Below are positions 1 to 11,400 of a stretch of 64,000 nucleotides of DNA, one piece after another. The stretch's first letter is position 1, and each line of letters opens with the position of its first letter. Below the pieces are notes generated by a model. It was not told the origin of the DNA and made no database searches. It saw nothing but the letters and a program-made list of their open reading frames with translations. The DNA is from Xanthostigma xanthostigma (Eukaryota; Arthropoda; Insecta; Raphidioptera; Raphidiidae), in NCBI GenBank assembly GCA_963575645.1, contig OY754469.1, positions 17,068,001 through 17,132,000 of the forward strand, written 5' to 3'. Made by a program: the position numbers and the translations under genes.

Positions 1-21
1 GAAGCCGCAGGTAACGGCTAG
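1..21 (+). mobile_element. Helitron 3' terminus, cut by window edge
   Basis: The window opens with a GC-rich tail, GGTAACGGCTAG followed by T. This matches the 3' ends (CTAG before a host T) of other Helitron-like copies here, for instance the reverse-strand copy at 31.6 kb. Only the end is visible, so orientation and family are inferred from the terminus alone. Confidence 0.5.
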
Positions 22-219
22 TTATATATAAAACGATAGCATGAGATGGGACAAGACTGCACTTTTTTATCTCTACAGAAAACAATTGGGAATTAAAATT
101 GTGCTAGGTGAGAAACCTAAATCAAAAGTAGGTATAACGAATACGGGGAAAACCCTCGACGCATAAACGTTGAGCATGTCATGAAAGAATAGCGAATAGA
201 GTTGACACAAATATGAAGC

Positions 220-3200
220 TTAAAAATCTACCTCAGAAGCATGTTGTGTGAAACAAAGTGTTAATTTCATTGCGAGTTCGCATTCATCGTCGATGTTAAT
301 TACTGAAACAAATAATAATTATTTAATTTATATAAGAAATTCTAACAACAATTTGTGGTTATACAGTTGAACTTTATTAAGTAGAATCTCGAGGACAGCG
401 TGGTGTAATGGTCAGTGTGCTGGCCTTTGGATCGTACTGTTGTGGGTTTGAATCCCACCTCTGCTCATGGATATTTTGTGTTTGTCGTTTAGACCCAGCT
501 TTGATATTTAATTATACTATGGCCAGATATCAAGAAGTAGTGCCACCCCCCAAGTGATATTCTCTTATATAGATCGGTATGTGCATATTATGCTCTATAG
601 TCTATACATATATGTGGATACAATTGGATATATAGAATCTCATGGAGAATGATAGTTACGGAAGTAAAAAAAGAGTACAGAAAAAAACTGGTATAAGTAA
701 TTGTAAAAAATAAATAAAAAACTAATAATGGCACCAACCGCCGAGATCGAACCTACGACCTTAGGTTACGAGGTGTAAATTATGATCTGCTTTGTTCGTT
801 GCCTATTTCTTTATAATACATAATCAGTTCAAACGTGTATACCAGTGATGTCAAAGATACGGCCCGCGGGCCGCATCCGACCCTCAACCCATCTCAATAT
901 GGCCCGCGACCAGAATCTATCCAGTGAGGATTTTAGACGGCATTCGATGTCACTACGTATTTTTAAAATTGTGGGATCCTCAAGCTCTTTACTACCTTTA
1001 TATGAAAATTGATTTAAACTAAATAAATAAAGATTTCAATTTAGTATAATGTATTTTAATTTTGAATTTAGAAACTGGCCCGGTAACACCCTAAATGTTA
1101 TAAATGGCTCTTTAGAAAAATCAGTCTGACTGCCCTGGTGTATACCTAAATAAATTATAATTGTTACGTAATAAATTATCACATTTCCTTTCTTAAAAAA
1201 AATTAAATCGTTTAAAGTGGGTCAAAATCGAGCCCAATGAAGTCGGTTACAACATAAGCGTGTTTACATACATACATACATACATATGAAGCTAATATAA
1301 AGTGTGTAAAAAAGATAATTTGATTTAGAACTAAACTTTTGAGATAATTGTGTATTATATGCTGAATAAACGAACAGACACTGAAAAGAGCAGATCGAAG
1401 TAAGTATTAGCTTCCTCGCAGCCCTCTTAGTTTAATGTTCTACAGCCGGTATTTATAGTAGATATACGTGCATTGCGACACGTTCGTTACATTTTTAATC
1501 TCAAGAATGAATTATACCCTACCGTGCCAAAAGAAAATAAACTTCAATAATCAAAAATCATGGTAAAAATTCGGCTTGGAAAATAATTCTACTTACGAAA
1601 ATTGAACTGTATTTGAATAAGTATATACATCGGCAGAATCGAAAAATGAAAATACCTGGTTTTTCACATCTTTCAGCTAGCATTTTTAATCTCTTGAAGG
1701 CTTTCTGGGTTTCCAAATTATCTGGGATCATTTCAAATAGCGCATCTTTATTATATTTTTTGTCTGAATCAATCTGAAATATTTCATACAAAAAATAATA
1801 TTTTTAATATTGGATTGCCAATTTTTAAAACTTTCAAACTTACCACACCGTATTCCGACAACATACAAGCTAGAAAACATTTACCAGCTCGTGTTGTGGG
1901 CAGTTTACCTTCTCCAAGTGCTTCTATTTCATCTGTTAGAAAGCAATTCATTCAATAGTACATTACACCACAAGGGCCGAAAGTGTGATATCTTGCCCTG
2001 CGCGCCATGATGCCTGAGGCGAACACACTTTCGGCCAGTGTTGTGTATACTATTTTTCTTCATATCTCGGACGTAACCACGCTTATTAAATACATTAATT
2101 AATTAATTAATTATTAACTACATAAATACATAGATAAATTCCAATCAAGAAGCTTTGAGGTTATACGTTAAAACACGAATAACAGCTGTTCGCGACTATT
2201 AGCTTAAATATAATAGGATTGCTATGGAAACGATATCTAAACAACAATTGATTGGTTGTTTTTGTTTTACTACAGCCCGAACGTACGAACTTCCCGCATT
2301 GGTGCGTGTAATCCCACCAAGGAGTAAATGTTAAACTTTCTGCCTTACAACTAGTGCCAAAAGTATGCACTTTCGATCGAGGTATGAAGAAAAACCTTTT
2401 TAATTTTTGTAATTTAAACTTAATAATTGATCTCAAAAGTAAAATTGTATCTATTTAATTTTACAATAAAGATTCTTTGATTCTCTTATACAAAATGATT
2501 AGGATTTCAAAACCTAATAGGGCTTTATATTGTTTTCACGTATAAGCATTGTCGCCATGGTTATGATCACGGTATTTTAAAGTTTCGGGCACTTTTTGAC
2601 TCAATGATTCAATAACGTTCTTCAATGTTAATTTAGACAAAAATGTTATTGAAGATGCTAAATCAATGCATAAAACAGTAGAAGAACACACTTGTTGAGA
2701 CGATGGTTGAAGTGCCACGATAGGAAAAACTAGTGGAAGTATATGAAAACTGGTTGAAAGGTTATACAGTCCTACTTGTCATAAATCATCGATTGCCAAA
2801 AAATTGTCTTTAAAAGTAGTGAATTACTTTAAGACCGCGCTGTACACTTCTTTAAATGATATTCCTTATTTAATTACTATTTACTTTTTGCAAAATCAAT
2901 CATGTTTCATCTGTCAGAATTAAAAGTGCCCGAAAAATATAGAGGAAGTTGAGGTTTGCGCACAAACAAATTTCAACTATGAAACGGTCTATTGAAAACA
3001 ATATTTAGAAAATTGTATACATGATCGAATATTAATGTGAGATATCAATTTTAGCGGATTTCTAATTAATTAATTATTATTTGTGAACATCTTATTTTAT
3101 CACTGGTTCATGATACCTATACTAACTTAGAAGTGAGAGGACCGCTCTCTAAAAAGGGACAGCACAGAGCAGTCTAAAGTTCATTGCTATTAAAATTGAA

Positions 3201-4258
3201 ATCACTGAAAAAAGTGGTGCGATTATTAAAATTTGAGGGATGTGGTTGACAACACCGTCTGTAGTCACAATAAAATATTTTTAACAAAAAAATTGAACCG
3301 ACTTCACACTAAAAAGTAAAAAATAATGGCGTATTGAAATGTTTTGAACTCGGTGTCAGCCAAAATGAAATCCATTCCGAGAACTACACCGACTCCAAAA
3401 CATTTCAATACGCCATTATTTTTTACTTATTACTTTTTAGTGTGAAGTCGGTTCAATTTTTTTGTTAAAAATATTTTATTTTTCTCTTTTTAGTGTTAAT
3501 CTAACACTAAAAATCGGTGAACATACATAAAAAACATTATGCGTTTCTTTGAAATTTGAGAGTTTCCCTCGATTTCTCCGGATTCCACCATCAGATCCTG
3601 ACTTGGTTCCGATGGGACCACCTCTGAGGTGCACTCTTTCGAATAAAAAAAAAAAAAATTGAAAATCGGTCCATAATTGACGGAGAAATCAGTGAACATA
3701 CATACAAAAAAAATATATATATACAGACGAACACAGAACCTCCTCATTTTTGTTGAAGTCGGTTAAAAATAATGAAATTTAAACGGAACTGATGTTTCCT
3801 TAGCATAATAATGTAATATGATAATTGCATCAAATCTCAATTGCTGATACACTGTTTTTGTGTTTTTTTGAGAACAATCATCTTAGTTTTGCGTTAAATA
3901 TTTCTTACTTTGTGCAACAGTATAAAATATAATAATGTTTATTAAATATTGATAGTTTGTTTATGACTGAATTTTTATTGTAAAGTAATTTTATTGAAAC
4001 CTCACCGTCAGTTGGCTCAATAAGATCTAAACATTTTTCTTCAATTTGTTCTTCTTTTTCATAAAAATATTTAGTAAGTGTGTCAGCATCCTACATAAAA
4101 AGACATTGTATTATTACATAGAACTATTCACATTTATTTATTAAAATACGATATAACACGCGTTTCTGAAGAAAAGTTTGTTAAAAATATTTTACCATAC
4201 TTGGAGCCGCTTTCACGAAGACACAGATACATAACACCAGCAAAATAGTGATTTTCAT
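220..4258 (-). CDS. Odorant-binding protein (classical OBP, PBP/GOBP family), five exons, complete
   Basis: Exons on the minus strand: 4258-4196, 4090-4006, 1932-1844, 1773-1656, 302-220. All introns are GT-AG, phases 0,1,0,1 match, and the sum is 438 nt (145 aa plus TAA). The protein starts with a hydrophobic signal peptide (about residues 1-18, cleavage near KAAPS). Cysteines lie at 41, 68, 72, 115, 126 and 135, giving C1-X26-C2-X3-C3-X42-C4-X10-C5-X8-C6, the classical insect OBP spacing. Key segments are KCFLACM (C2-C3) in exon 3 and DECELAMKLTLC (C5-C6) in exon 5. OBPs are secreted six-helix proteins that bind hydrophobic ligands in sensillar lymph and other fluids. The ligand and expression site cannot be read from sequence. 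Intron 4 (303-1655) holds SINE and hAT copies. No canonical AATAAA is visible between the stop and the window edge. Confidence 0.93.
393..715 (+). repeat. tRNA-derived SINE, first of three copies
   Basis: A polymerase III-like head has an A box (TGGTGTAATGGTCAGTG) and a B box (GGGTTTGAATCCC at 444-456). It is followed by a body with CATGGATATTTTG and GTCGTTTAG and an A-rich end near 700. The anticodon stem does not pair, so this is a SINE head and not a working tRNA. Related copies with the same B box and GTCGTTTAG core lie at 27.9-28.05 kb and 52.0 kb, both reversed. The 3' boundary is approximate. Confidence 0.6.
720..790 (-). repeat. Second tRNA-like SINE head, reverse strand
   Basis: Read on the minus strand, this contains a B-box-like GGTTCGATCTC followed by a T/A-rich tail that abuts the SINE at 393-715. 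The D-arm half is absent. Probably a truncated tRNA-derived SINE placed tail to tail with the first. Confidence 0.4.
843..1137. mobile_element. Non-autonomous hAT element with exact 8-bp target duplication
   Basis: The 295-bp insertion is flanked on both sides by GTGTATAC (835-842 and 1138-1145). Ends are imperfect inverted repeats (CAGTGATGTCAAAGAT at the left, CAGGGCAGTCAGACTG at the right read inward). Eight-base duplications and CAG...CTG ends are hallmarks of hAT transposons. The interior is rich in CGGCCCGCGGGCC near the left end and has no reading frame. It lies in OBP intron 4. Confidence 0.85.
1955..2405. repeat. Pair of hairpin modules in opposite orientation
   Basis: A hairpin with stem GGGCCGAAAGTGTG / CACACTTTCGGCC (about 1973-2035) is followed by the linker TATACTATTTTTCTTCATA. 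A facing module at about 2320-2395 contains GGAGTAAATGTTAAACTTTC and a CGATCGAGGTATGAAGAAAAA tail region. The same module types recur at 48.75-49.3 kb. They lie in OBP intron 2 and have no coding potential that I trust. Confidence 0.6.
3269..3480. mobile_element. Palindromic MITE, about 212 bp
   Basis: Long inverted arms of about 75 to 90 bp begin AATAAAATATTTTTAAC and contain GAACCGACTTCACAC. They surround a short centre with CGGTGTCAGCC. The arms match almost perfectly, so the copy is probably young. It lies in OBP intron 2. The family is unidentified. Confidence 0.75.
3497..3770. repeat. Dispersed repeat ending AAGTCGGTTAAAA
   Basis: AT-rich sequence with two GTGAACATACATA motifs and the ending ACACAGAACCTCCTC followed by GAAGTCGGTTAAAA. 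From general knowledge, this ending recurs in insect genomes as a repeat tail. It abuts the MITE at 3269-3480. Family assignment is not possible from one copy. Confidence 0.4.
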
Positions 4259-4333
4259 ATTGCTCAACGATTGAGAACAAAAATAAAAATGCCGTCGCAC
4301 TGCCCACGAAAGTTCAGTCAAGTACTATAGTGA

Positions 4334-4344
4334 CAGTATATATC
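4334..4344 (-). promoter_or_regulatory. Possible TATA box of the OBP gene
   Basis: On the minus strand GATATATACTG lies about 76-86 nt upstream of the OBP start codon. This spacing would give a 5' leader of about 50 nt. Position and sequence are the only support. Confidence 0.4.
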
Positions 4345-4999
4345 TGACAATGAAATATGTCATTTTCTATAAATTATTGAAAAAATCATATATTATGTTT
4401 AATTTTTCATGCATCAAGGTCGACAAATAACAGACCATTATATATAAAAACATCCTCTACGTCGAGTACATTGTACAGATCATATCATGAAAAAATATAA
4501 TAGTATAATATTATATAATTATACATTGGATTTTCAATGTATTTGCCATATGACACGTACACTATTGGCGTCGGTCGGATGGCAGGACCTAGGGGTCAGA
4601 CCAAAATTTCCAGACCTTTCACAGTTTCCAGAGCATTTCTGAAAATCTTTACACAAATTATAGGTATATACTAGTGGTCGCACATTGGTCTAAATTCTAC
4701 CGTAATTCATTTTTAAGTTTAAACGTTATTCAGGATCTTTTGTCAATATATGGATTTCTCCTAAATCGATTTTATCTGTGTTAATTCGTACACATCGTGA
4801 TGAAAGATATATTGTGTACTTCCTCTCATTAAAACGAAGAGAAACGATGCATGTTTCATCACGATGAGTGCAAATTAACACACTCAAATCGGTACCACAC
4901 TCTTTTTCCTTCTCGTATTTATATATAAAGATGTTTAGCACGATAACTCTCGAGAGACGTTATTGATTGAAACGAAATTTGGTCCACACATTGGAATCT

Positions 5000-5418
5000 G
5001 TCACCGCACAAAGCCTATTTAAAAGGAACCCAATCGGGCCATTTTAAGGCTGGGTTTTAGAGGTTGGAAAATATTTTCGGATCTAAAAATACCGAAAAAA
5101 TCTTCAGAATCGTTTCAAAATTAAAATTTAACCCTTTAGTAAACAATAAAATGTGCTACTAAAATTTCAATAAAACCGGCACGATATGACCGAACTTACA
5201 AATTTTTTGAAAACACTAGTAGGTACCTACTGACATGGATTGTCTTATTGAAGGGTAATGGTATATTTAATTTGGTGTAAATGTTGAACTGGTAGTAATA
5301 CATATTTAAATTAAGAAAAACATTATTTTAAGGAGTTAAATTTTCTATTTCGTCTAAAAAGTAATTTAAGTTAATATAATAAAACTGCAATGTTTGCAAA
5401 ATAGCAAAATATATTGTA
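5000..5418. repeat. Dispersed repeat, copy 1 (partner at 36.0-36.4 kb), split by a Helitron
   Basis: This shares an ordered series of segments with 36000-36375: TTTCAAAATT, ATTTAATTTGGTG, AAATCATTATTTTAA-like text, and finally GGCACTGCGACC. In this copy the last segment lies beyond the Helitron (5870-5900), so the Helitron inserted into a pre-existing repeat. No coding sequence seen. Confidence 0.6.
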
Positions 5419-5869
5419 CTAGCCGCTACCCGCGGCTACGCCCGCGATTGAGATGGAAATCGACTTTTGACATGCATATCAGGGGTTGAGGTATTGCACA
5501 TATTTTGACAAACAATTTTCTTATTTTTCGTAAAAAATTTTTATTTTTTTTTAATAAAAAGTATCCTATGTTACTTCTAATACCTTCAAGAGTGTATGTG
5601 CAAAGTTTCATGATGATCGGTTAAGTAGTTTTTGCGTGAAAGCGTAACAAACATTCGCATTTATAATATTAATATGATATGATATGATTTTTCGTAAAAA
5701 ATTTTTATTTTTTTTTTTAATAAAAAGTATCCTATGTTACTTCTAATACCTTCAAGAGTGTATGTGCAAAGTTTCATGATGATCGGTTAAGTAGTTTTTG
5801 CGTGAAAGCGTAACAAACAAACTTACATTCGCATTTATAATATTAATATGATAATATGATATGATTTTC
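5419..5869 (-). mobile_element. Non-autonomous Helitron with internal direct duplication
   Basis: On the minus strand it starts near TCATATTAATATTATAAAT and ends GCGGGTAGCGGCTAG followed by T, with a GC hairpin just before CTAG. These are Helitron ends, with insertion between A and T. A segment of about 160 bp (from TTTTTCGTAAAAAATTTTTA to the CATTCGCATTTATAATATTA end) occurs twice in tandem (about 5525-5680 and 5690-5855). No Rep/helicase frame is present. Confidence 0.75.
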
Positions 5870-5899
5870 GATAGGGTTTTGGCACTGCGACCTGAGTTC

Positions 5900-6640
5900 T
5901 TAAATTGTGATATGTCTCAATTCTTTTAGACTGCTGTCTTTACAATAAAAATTGAAACTTAATTCTCAAACAACAAATTTAATTTTCAAATAAGCATTTT
6001 TTTATACATGAAGTTTTTCCTCCTTAAATTAATTAAAGGAATTTTAGAAAAAAAATGAATTTAGGTATTTTATATGAAAATAAATAATATCTTGTAAACG
6101 AAAAACTGATTTTATCTTAAGGTTATTTGTATCAAATACTGTAATTTTGATAACTTACATTTTCTTTGCAATTCTAATATTAACGAAGATTATAAAAACA
6201 ACAGTAAATGGATATAGCATAATTTATATTATAGGGAATAGAGATTTCAATGATCGATAAGCACACCGACAAATATGCTATTTTAAAAGGAAACTCTTTA
6301 CGAAACTTTGTTTTATTAATTTGTTGGAATTATTTTGATAGTTAAAAAAAATAAAAGAGCAATTATTGGGGTATCAACCATAGTCAGTTTTTAAGGGGAT
6401 TTGTATGTACCTATATAATGTCTGAAAATTTGGTCGATAATTTTATTTATTGAATTATATTAAAAAGTTTTATTTTTTTATTGAATAATATTTTTCAAAA
6501 TTTGTAAATTAAGTGTGCAATTTAACTCATCATTTTCTATTTTACTCAACTTTTTATTGTACAAAAGCGCTGCATCAGAGCAATATGTAAAGTTCGTCCG
6601 AGAACACACTGCCGCCCCCTTTTTAAAACACTAAAGATCT
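5900..6640. other. AT-rich spacer, nothing recognised
   Basis: No credible exon, RNA gene or clear repeat end is visible between the dispersed repeat and the LINE tail. Confidence 0.5.
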
Positions 6641-6654
6641 TAACATTTCATGAC

Positions 6655-7018
6655 CTTTATATACTAGAATGTGCAAGTTTTGTCAAATTTAATTTTAATC
6701 TTTTCTCTAGAAATACTACTAGTCACACATACAGCACAAGAACACGAACAAACTTTAGACTAGACTACACGTCATTAACTACTGTGAACAAAGGTCCTGT
6801 TAATGCTATGTTGAAAATTTTCAATAAGTTGCCCCCTGAAATCAAAAATCTACCGGCTACAAAATTTAAACAAAAATTAAAATCTATTTTATAAGAAACA
6901 AATTTTTATTCTGTTGAGGAATTTTTTAATCATAAATTTTAATTTTATATATGTAACTGACGCATTCTACACTGTTCTGACAGTATTAACAGAATAAAGT
7001 TTCTTATCTATCTATCCA
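6655..7018 (+). mobile_element. LINE 3' end: last coding codons plus 3' UTR
   Basis: A plus-strand frame reads THTYSTRTRTNFRLDYTSL and then NKLPPEIKNLPATKFKQKLK, ending in TAA near 6893. This is the C-terminal tail of a Jockey/CR1-like non-LTR reverse transcriptase protein (compare SYNTRQ at 63.1 kb and CYNTRP at 18.1 kb). A short 3' UTR ends in AATAAAG and TATC repeats, as expected for this kind of LINE. It is strongly 5' truncated. Confidence 0.75.
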
Positions 7019-7474
7019 TATATTCGCATTTGGTCAGGGTAAAGGTTCGTTCTAAATTTCCGTTTCGTTGCTATACTTTTATATAAAATAATGAAAATGG
7101 TAAGGAATAAGACAGGAGGAAGGGGATGAAAATAATGATCTGCCTAGCGTGCAAAATCAACTGGCAATGACCCCATACTGTAAATGTAACATTTGAAAAT
7201 AACACTTAGTATGTGATGCTGTTGTATTTGCAGTTAGTCTTTTTGTCTCTATAGAATTTTATCAAATTCGTTATTATTGTAAAATGTTGACCCTGATTTA
7301 TTCGCTTATTTATTGTGATATAGAGAATTTAAAAGTATCAAGGACTTTTGAAGTAAATTACATAAATTATTAAATATAACATTGTTAGGTTAATGATATC
7401 CGAAATGTTTTCGTTTCACCCATTTCAATATCAAAATATAGTGTCGAGTTTTAATAAACAGCTAAGCTTATTAA

Positions 7475-7847
7475 GAGTATTCGTCCCAGCAAACACCCCC
7501 TGCACCCTTTATCTCAAATCTTTTCCCCTCGCCTAAAAACGGTTCGCGCTCTCCCGACGCTATTTTTAAAGCTAGAGGGTTCTGGTAAACGCCAAATGAA
7601 AGACAAAGAATCAGACTACAGATCCTTCAGGCGAATTTTTTGAAAAAAAATTCCTGAAAAAACTTACAACCTTTTGAAAAAAATAATAAGTTACGTAATA
7701 TTTCACACGTAGGCGAAACTGTTTTTCAAAAAATTCGCCTGATTCTTTGTCTTTAAAAATAGCGTCGGGAGAGCGCGAACCGTTTTTAGGCGAGGGGAAA
7801 AGATTTGAGATGAAGGGTACAGCGGGCATTTGCAGGGACGAATACTC
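7475..7847. mobile_element. TTAA-flanked MITE, copy 1
   Basis: Inverted arms begin AGAGTATTCGTCCC and contain CTCGCCTAAAAACGG and CGCGCTCTCCCGACGC. TTAA lies at both ends (7471-7474 and 7848-7851), which suggests piggyBac-type target choice. The longer copy at 52057-52476 shows that this one has lost part of its right arm. The hairpin centre is GAAAAAAATAATAAG. Confidence 0.8.
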
Positions 7848-7859
7848 TTAAGGCCTCAC

Positions 7860-8412
7860 ACCATTTCATATTTTAAATTTTTTTTAACAACATAAAAACT
7901 TTTATTATTGGCTTCAAGAGAGGTTAATTTGATGTTTTAGCCTAACGTGGAATCAAGGAGTAATTTCGGGCTAAAGGGCCGCATACAATGCTTTATCGAT
8001 TAGAAATGTAACGAATCTTCGGTTCAATAACCAAGATTCGCCTTTTATATTTCTAATTCAGGCGAGAAACGAATAGTATGTAGATAATATTCAGCTACAA
8101 AATAAAATAAAAATCAATGAATTATACATATCAAGAGGTTTATTGTTAAAAGAATAGGAAAACAATTTCATTTTTTTCTAGTTTCATCGCCAGAAATACA
8201 CGTTTTTTAACAAGGGAATGAACTAAATGATATTACGCCAATTAAATAAAAACAATTTTTAAAACTATTATATTTATTATAATTATATAATTATACATTT
8301 TCAGTTTGAAAACAACATAAATCTTTCAGAGAAATATTCTCAAATATACTTAAAAAAATAAATACTTATTTTTTTTATGGATATACATTTAATCTTACAA
8401 CGTTTTTTTGTG
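7860..8412. other. 3' flank of the NRF-6-like gene
   Basis: AT-rich DNA beyond the stop codon of the minus-strand gene. A TTTATT at about 8273, AATAAA on the gene strand, is a possible poly(A) signal. Nothing else recognised. Confidence 0.4.
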
Positions 8413-11400
8413 CTACTCAGTTTTTTTGTTTTTATGCGTTACGAGTTCACCGTCGTTCTGCTGTTTCGATTTGCTTTTCATTAATTCTGAAATCGATAAA
8501 ATTATTGTTATAAAGTACTAACTGTATAATATTATTTATCTATGAGCTTTTAACTTACTCTGAATTAAAATTGATTCCAGTTTGTTGAACGGAAATTCAC
8601 AACCCAATGTCAAAATGACAGCAAAGAATAATGTGAATATTAAATCACCACAGAATTGATATATCTGAAAAAAATATTTTTATAGTTAAACCCTCATGAA
8701 TAGTAATGATACACATATTTTCGATATTATTACTGAATATTGCATTTTGAAATAAAAAAACACCATCGATTATTTCGCGGGAAATTAAATCTTTCTGTCT
8801 TCAAAACATTACGAAATTATCCAAGTGTCTAGACTTTCACGGCCGGCGTTGATCCAAATCTTCTTGGTTTCCGGGCTTGTATGTCGTGGTCCATTAGTAT
8901 TTCTACCTGACGTTTCGTCTACAACTGCGGTAGACATTATCAAAGGCGATGTGGTAGCAAAGAGAGTATCGCACTTGTCGACCTGTGAACAGCCTAGAAG
9001 GACACTTCGCCCGCTACCACATCGCCTTTGATAATGTCTACCGCAGTTGTTTACGAAACGTCAGGTAGAAATACCAATGGATCACGACATACAAGCCCGG
9101 AAACCAAGAAGATTTGGATTACGAAATTATATTTTTATTTTTTGTGAAAATTTAATGATAAATAATAAGTTCAAGTAACTATTTTCTTTAAAATAGAACT
9201 GATTTATTTTCAACCAGTCGGGACTAATCGACTCAAGTAGTTTCCAATCAGAACTATTTTTACATTTTTGACACTTTATTAATGTTTTTCATTGGCTTAG
9301 CTACGTAAGAGGTTAGAGGAGACACTCTGCGTGAGAAGTGGGAGGCTAAAAACTAAAATCAGTTGAAATTAGAGGGTGTTAAAAATACATGAGTTCTACT
9401 GCATGTAATATTTGATATTACAGAAAAATTATCTTTCAGTTTGAATTTTTGTATTTCCTTAAAATAATATTTTTTTTAATAAGAGAAAAAATGTGAACAG
9501 TAGCAATAGGTGCTACCACCTCACAATCTTTTAAATATTCAATTCTGTAAGACTTCAAAGTTCGTTCGCTTCGATTACTGCTTACTTGCAGCATCTAGAA
9601 GGATTAATACGTGAAAACTGTTATTTTACTCACCACTTCCAGATTACTGTAGTGAACCGCCGATCTTAAGCTTGCACTTAGGAAAAATTGCACACTAGAA
9701 TGAATCAGAAAGACAGAATAACTCAGTTTTCCTAGGATTTGGAATGGTGACCAAGTAAGAAAAGTTGTAACAGGACCTATAAAAATAAATGAATAATGCA
9801 GTGATGTTTTATTTAAAACATTAAAGGCCAACTAGCAGAGCATTCGAAAATTCTGAACAAGATTCCAACTTGGAATTTTATTTTAGTTTATCACAGAAAT
9901 TACGCGTGTTGTTTTCTAAACGAAAAACAGAATTTTTGGCATGTACTCCGAAATGTCTGCTGTCAGTTTAAATAATTTTTTGTGACATACCTCCATATCC
10001 ATGTGTACAAGCAACAATAACCCAGCTCAATGCAAGAACCCAAATCGTTCGAGAGAAAGCAATGTAAGACACGGCTAATAAAGGTTCGTATACATAGCCA
10101 GGATGTTGAAAAATGTACATCGTAAATAATATTGTTAACATCACCGATATTGAAAGTGTCCACCCAACAATCACTAAAGACTAAAATAAACAGAAATCGA
10201 TTTGTAAGTATATATTATATTATTAACTTGAACATTATTTTGATGTTTTTTAATATAATGCGATAATCTCCATTTGTTTCCTGTGCGTGGGTTTTTGCAG
10301 TTGGTTTGGAAAATTTTCATTCCATTTCAATTTTTCCCACGCGTAGGGAATTGTAAGAACTATTAATTTCTTCATCATATTTGAGAAAGATTTTTTTATT
10401 TACTGTATTATTATTACAATGGCAAATAATAATCATTACGATTAAATTCCATATACAGCATATTTTCACTGAATTAGTCAACGCACAATATATTTAACGA
10501 CATTATCGTCATAATATTTTTTAGAAGGCTTACATATAAGAAAAATTTAAATGTCACTGTCGGGAGTTGAACTCGAAACAACCAATTTCGCGTTGGCTGA
10601 GTTACGCGAAACTGGTTGTTTCGGGTTTTAGTCCCGACAGTGACATTTAAAATTTTCTTATATGTGAGCCTTCTAAAAAATATTAGAAGAGTAGGTTTTC
10701 GTGAAAAAAGTTTCGATCAAAAATTGCTCAACTTGGAAGGTGAAATCGTTTGCACACAAAAATCACCCCCACCCCCATGCAGATGGTAGGGATGCATCTT
10801 AAATGGCAATCCAAACTTTTTCTCACGGATTATGATTTTTCGAAGAGAAATATCAAATGTTTGTTAGAAAAATTTGTTTATATGGAGCTTCCCTGCACCC
10901 CCAAATGAATGCTCTCGAAAATTCGTTAATCGTTAATCTGAAAAATTTTATCTAACAACATTATCTCCGTCCGAAATTTTCGTGGAAAATATGCAAAATA
11001 AATTTTGAAAGTAATCTCTCACAGAATCGACACACCGAGTCGGTATACATGTTAGAGCAAGACTCAAATAACGGAATACGAATTTTCGAGAACATTCATT
11101 TGGGGGTGCAGGGAAGCTTCGAATAAAAAAAAATCATATAAAACTTTTATATTTCTCTTCGAAAAATCATAATCTGTGAGAAAAAATGTGGGTTGCCATT
11201 TGAAATTTTAGATTCAACCTTCCAAGTTGCGCAACTTTCGTTCGAAACTTTTTTCACAAAAACCTACCCTTCAGGGAATTTAGGACTGTTACCGAACTTT
11301 TTCCGGACCTTATAATGCCAAATACTGATATCTGATACTTAAAAGCTGTCTGATGTTATTTGAGGTTTTTCGTGATAAAATAGAAATAGTGCATTTATTG

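Noticed and set aside
393-466. Functional tRNA gene
   Set aside because: Box A and B are present, but the cloverleaf fails in the anticodon stem.
1355-1425. Alternative last exon for the OBP gene, reading GCEEANTYFDLLFS
   Set aside because: It fits the phase but gives only five residues between C4 and C5 and lacks C6. The exon at 220-302 gives the exact classical spacing.
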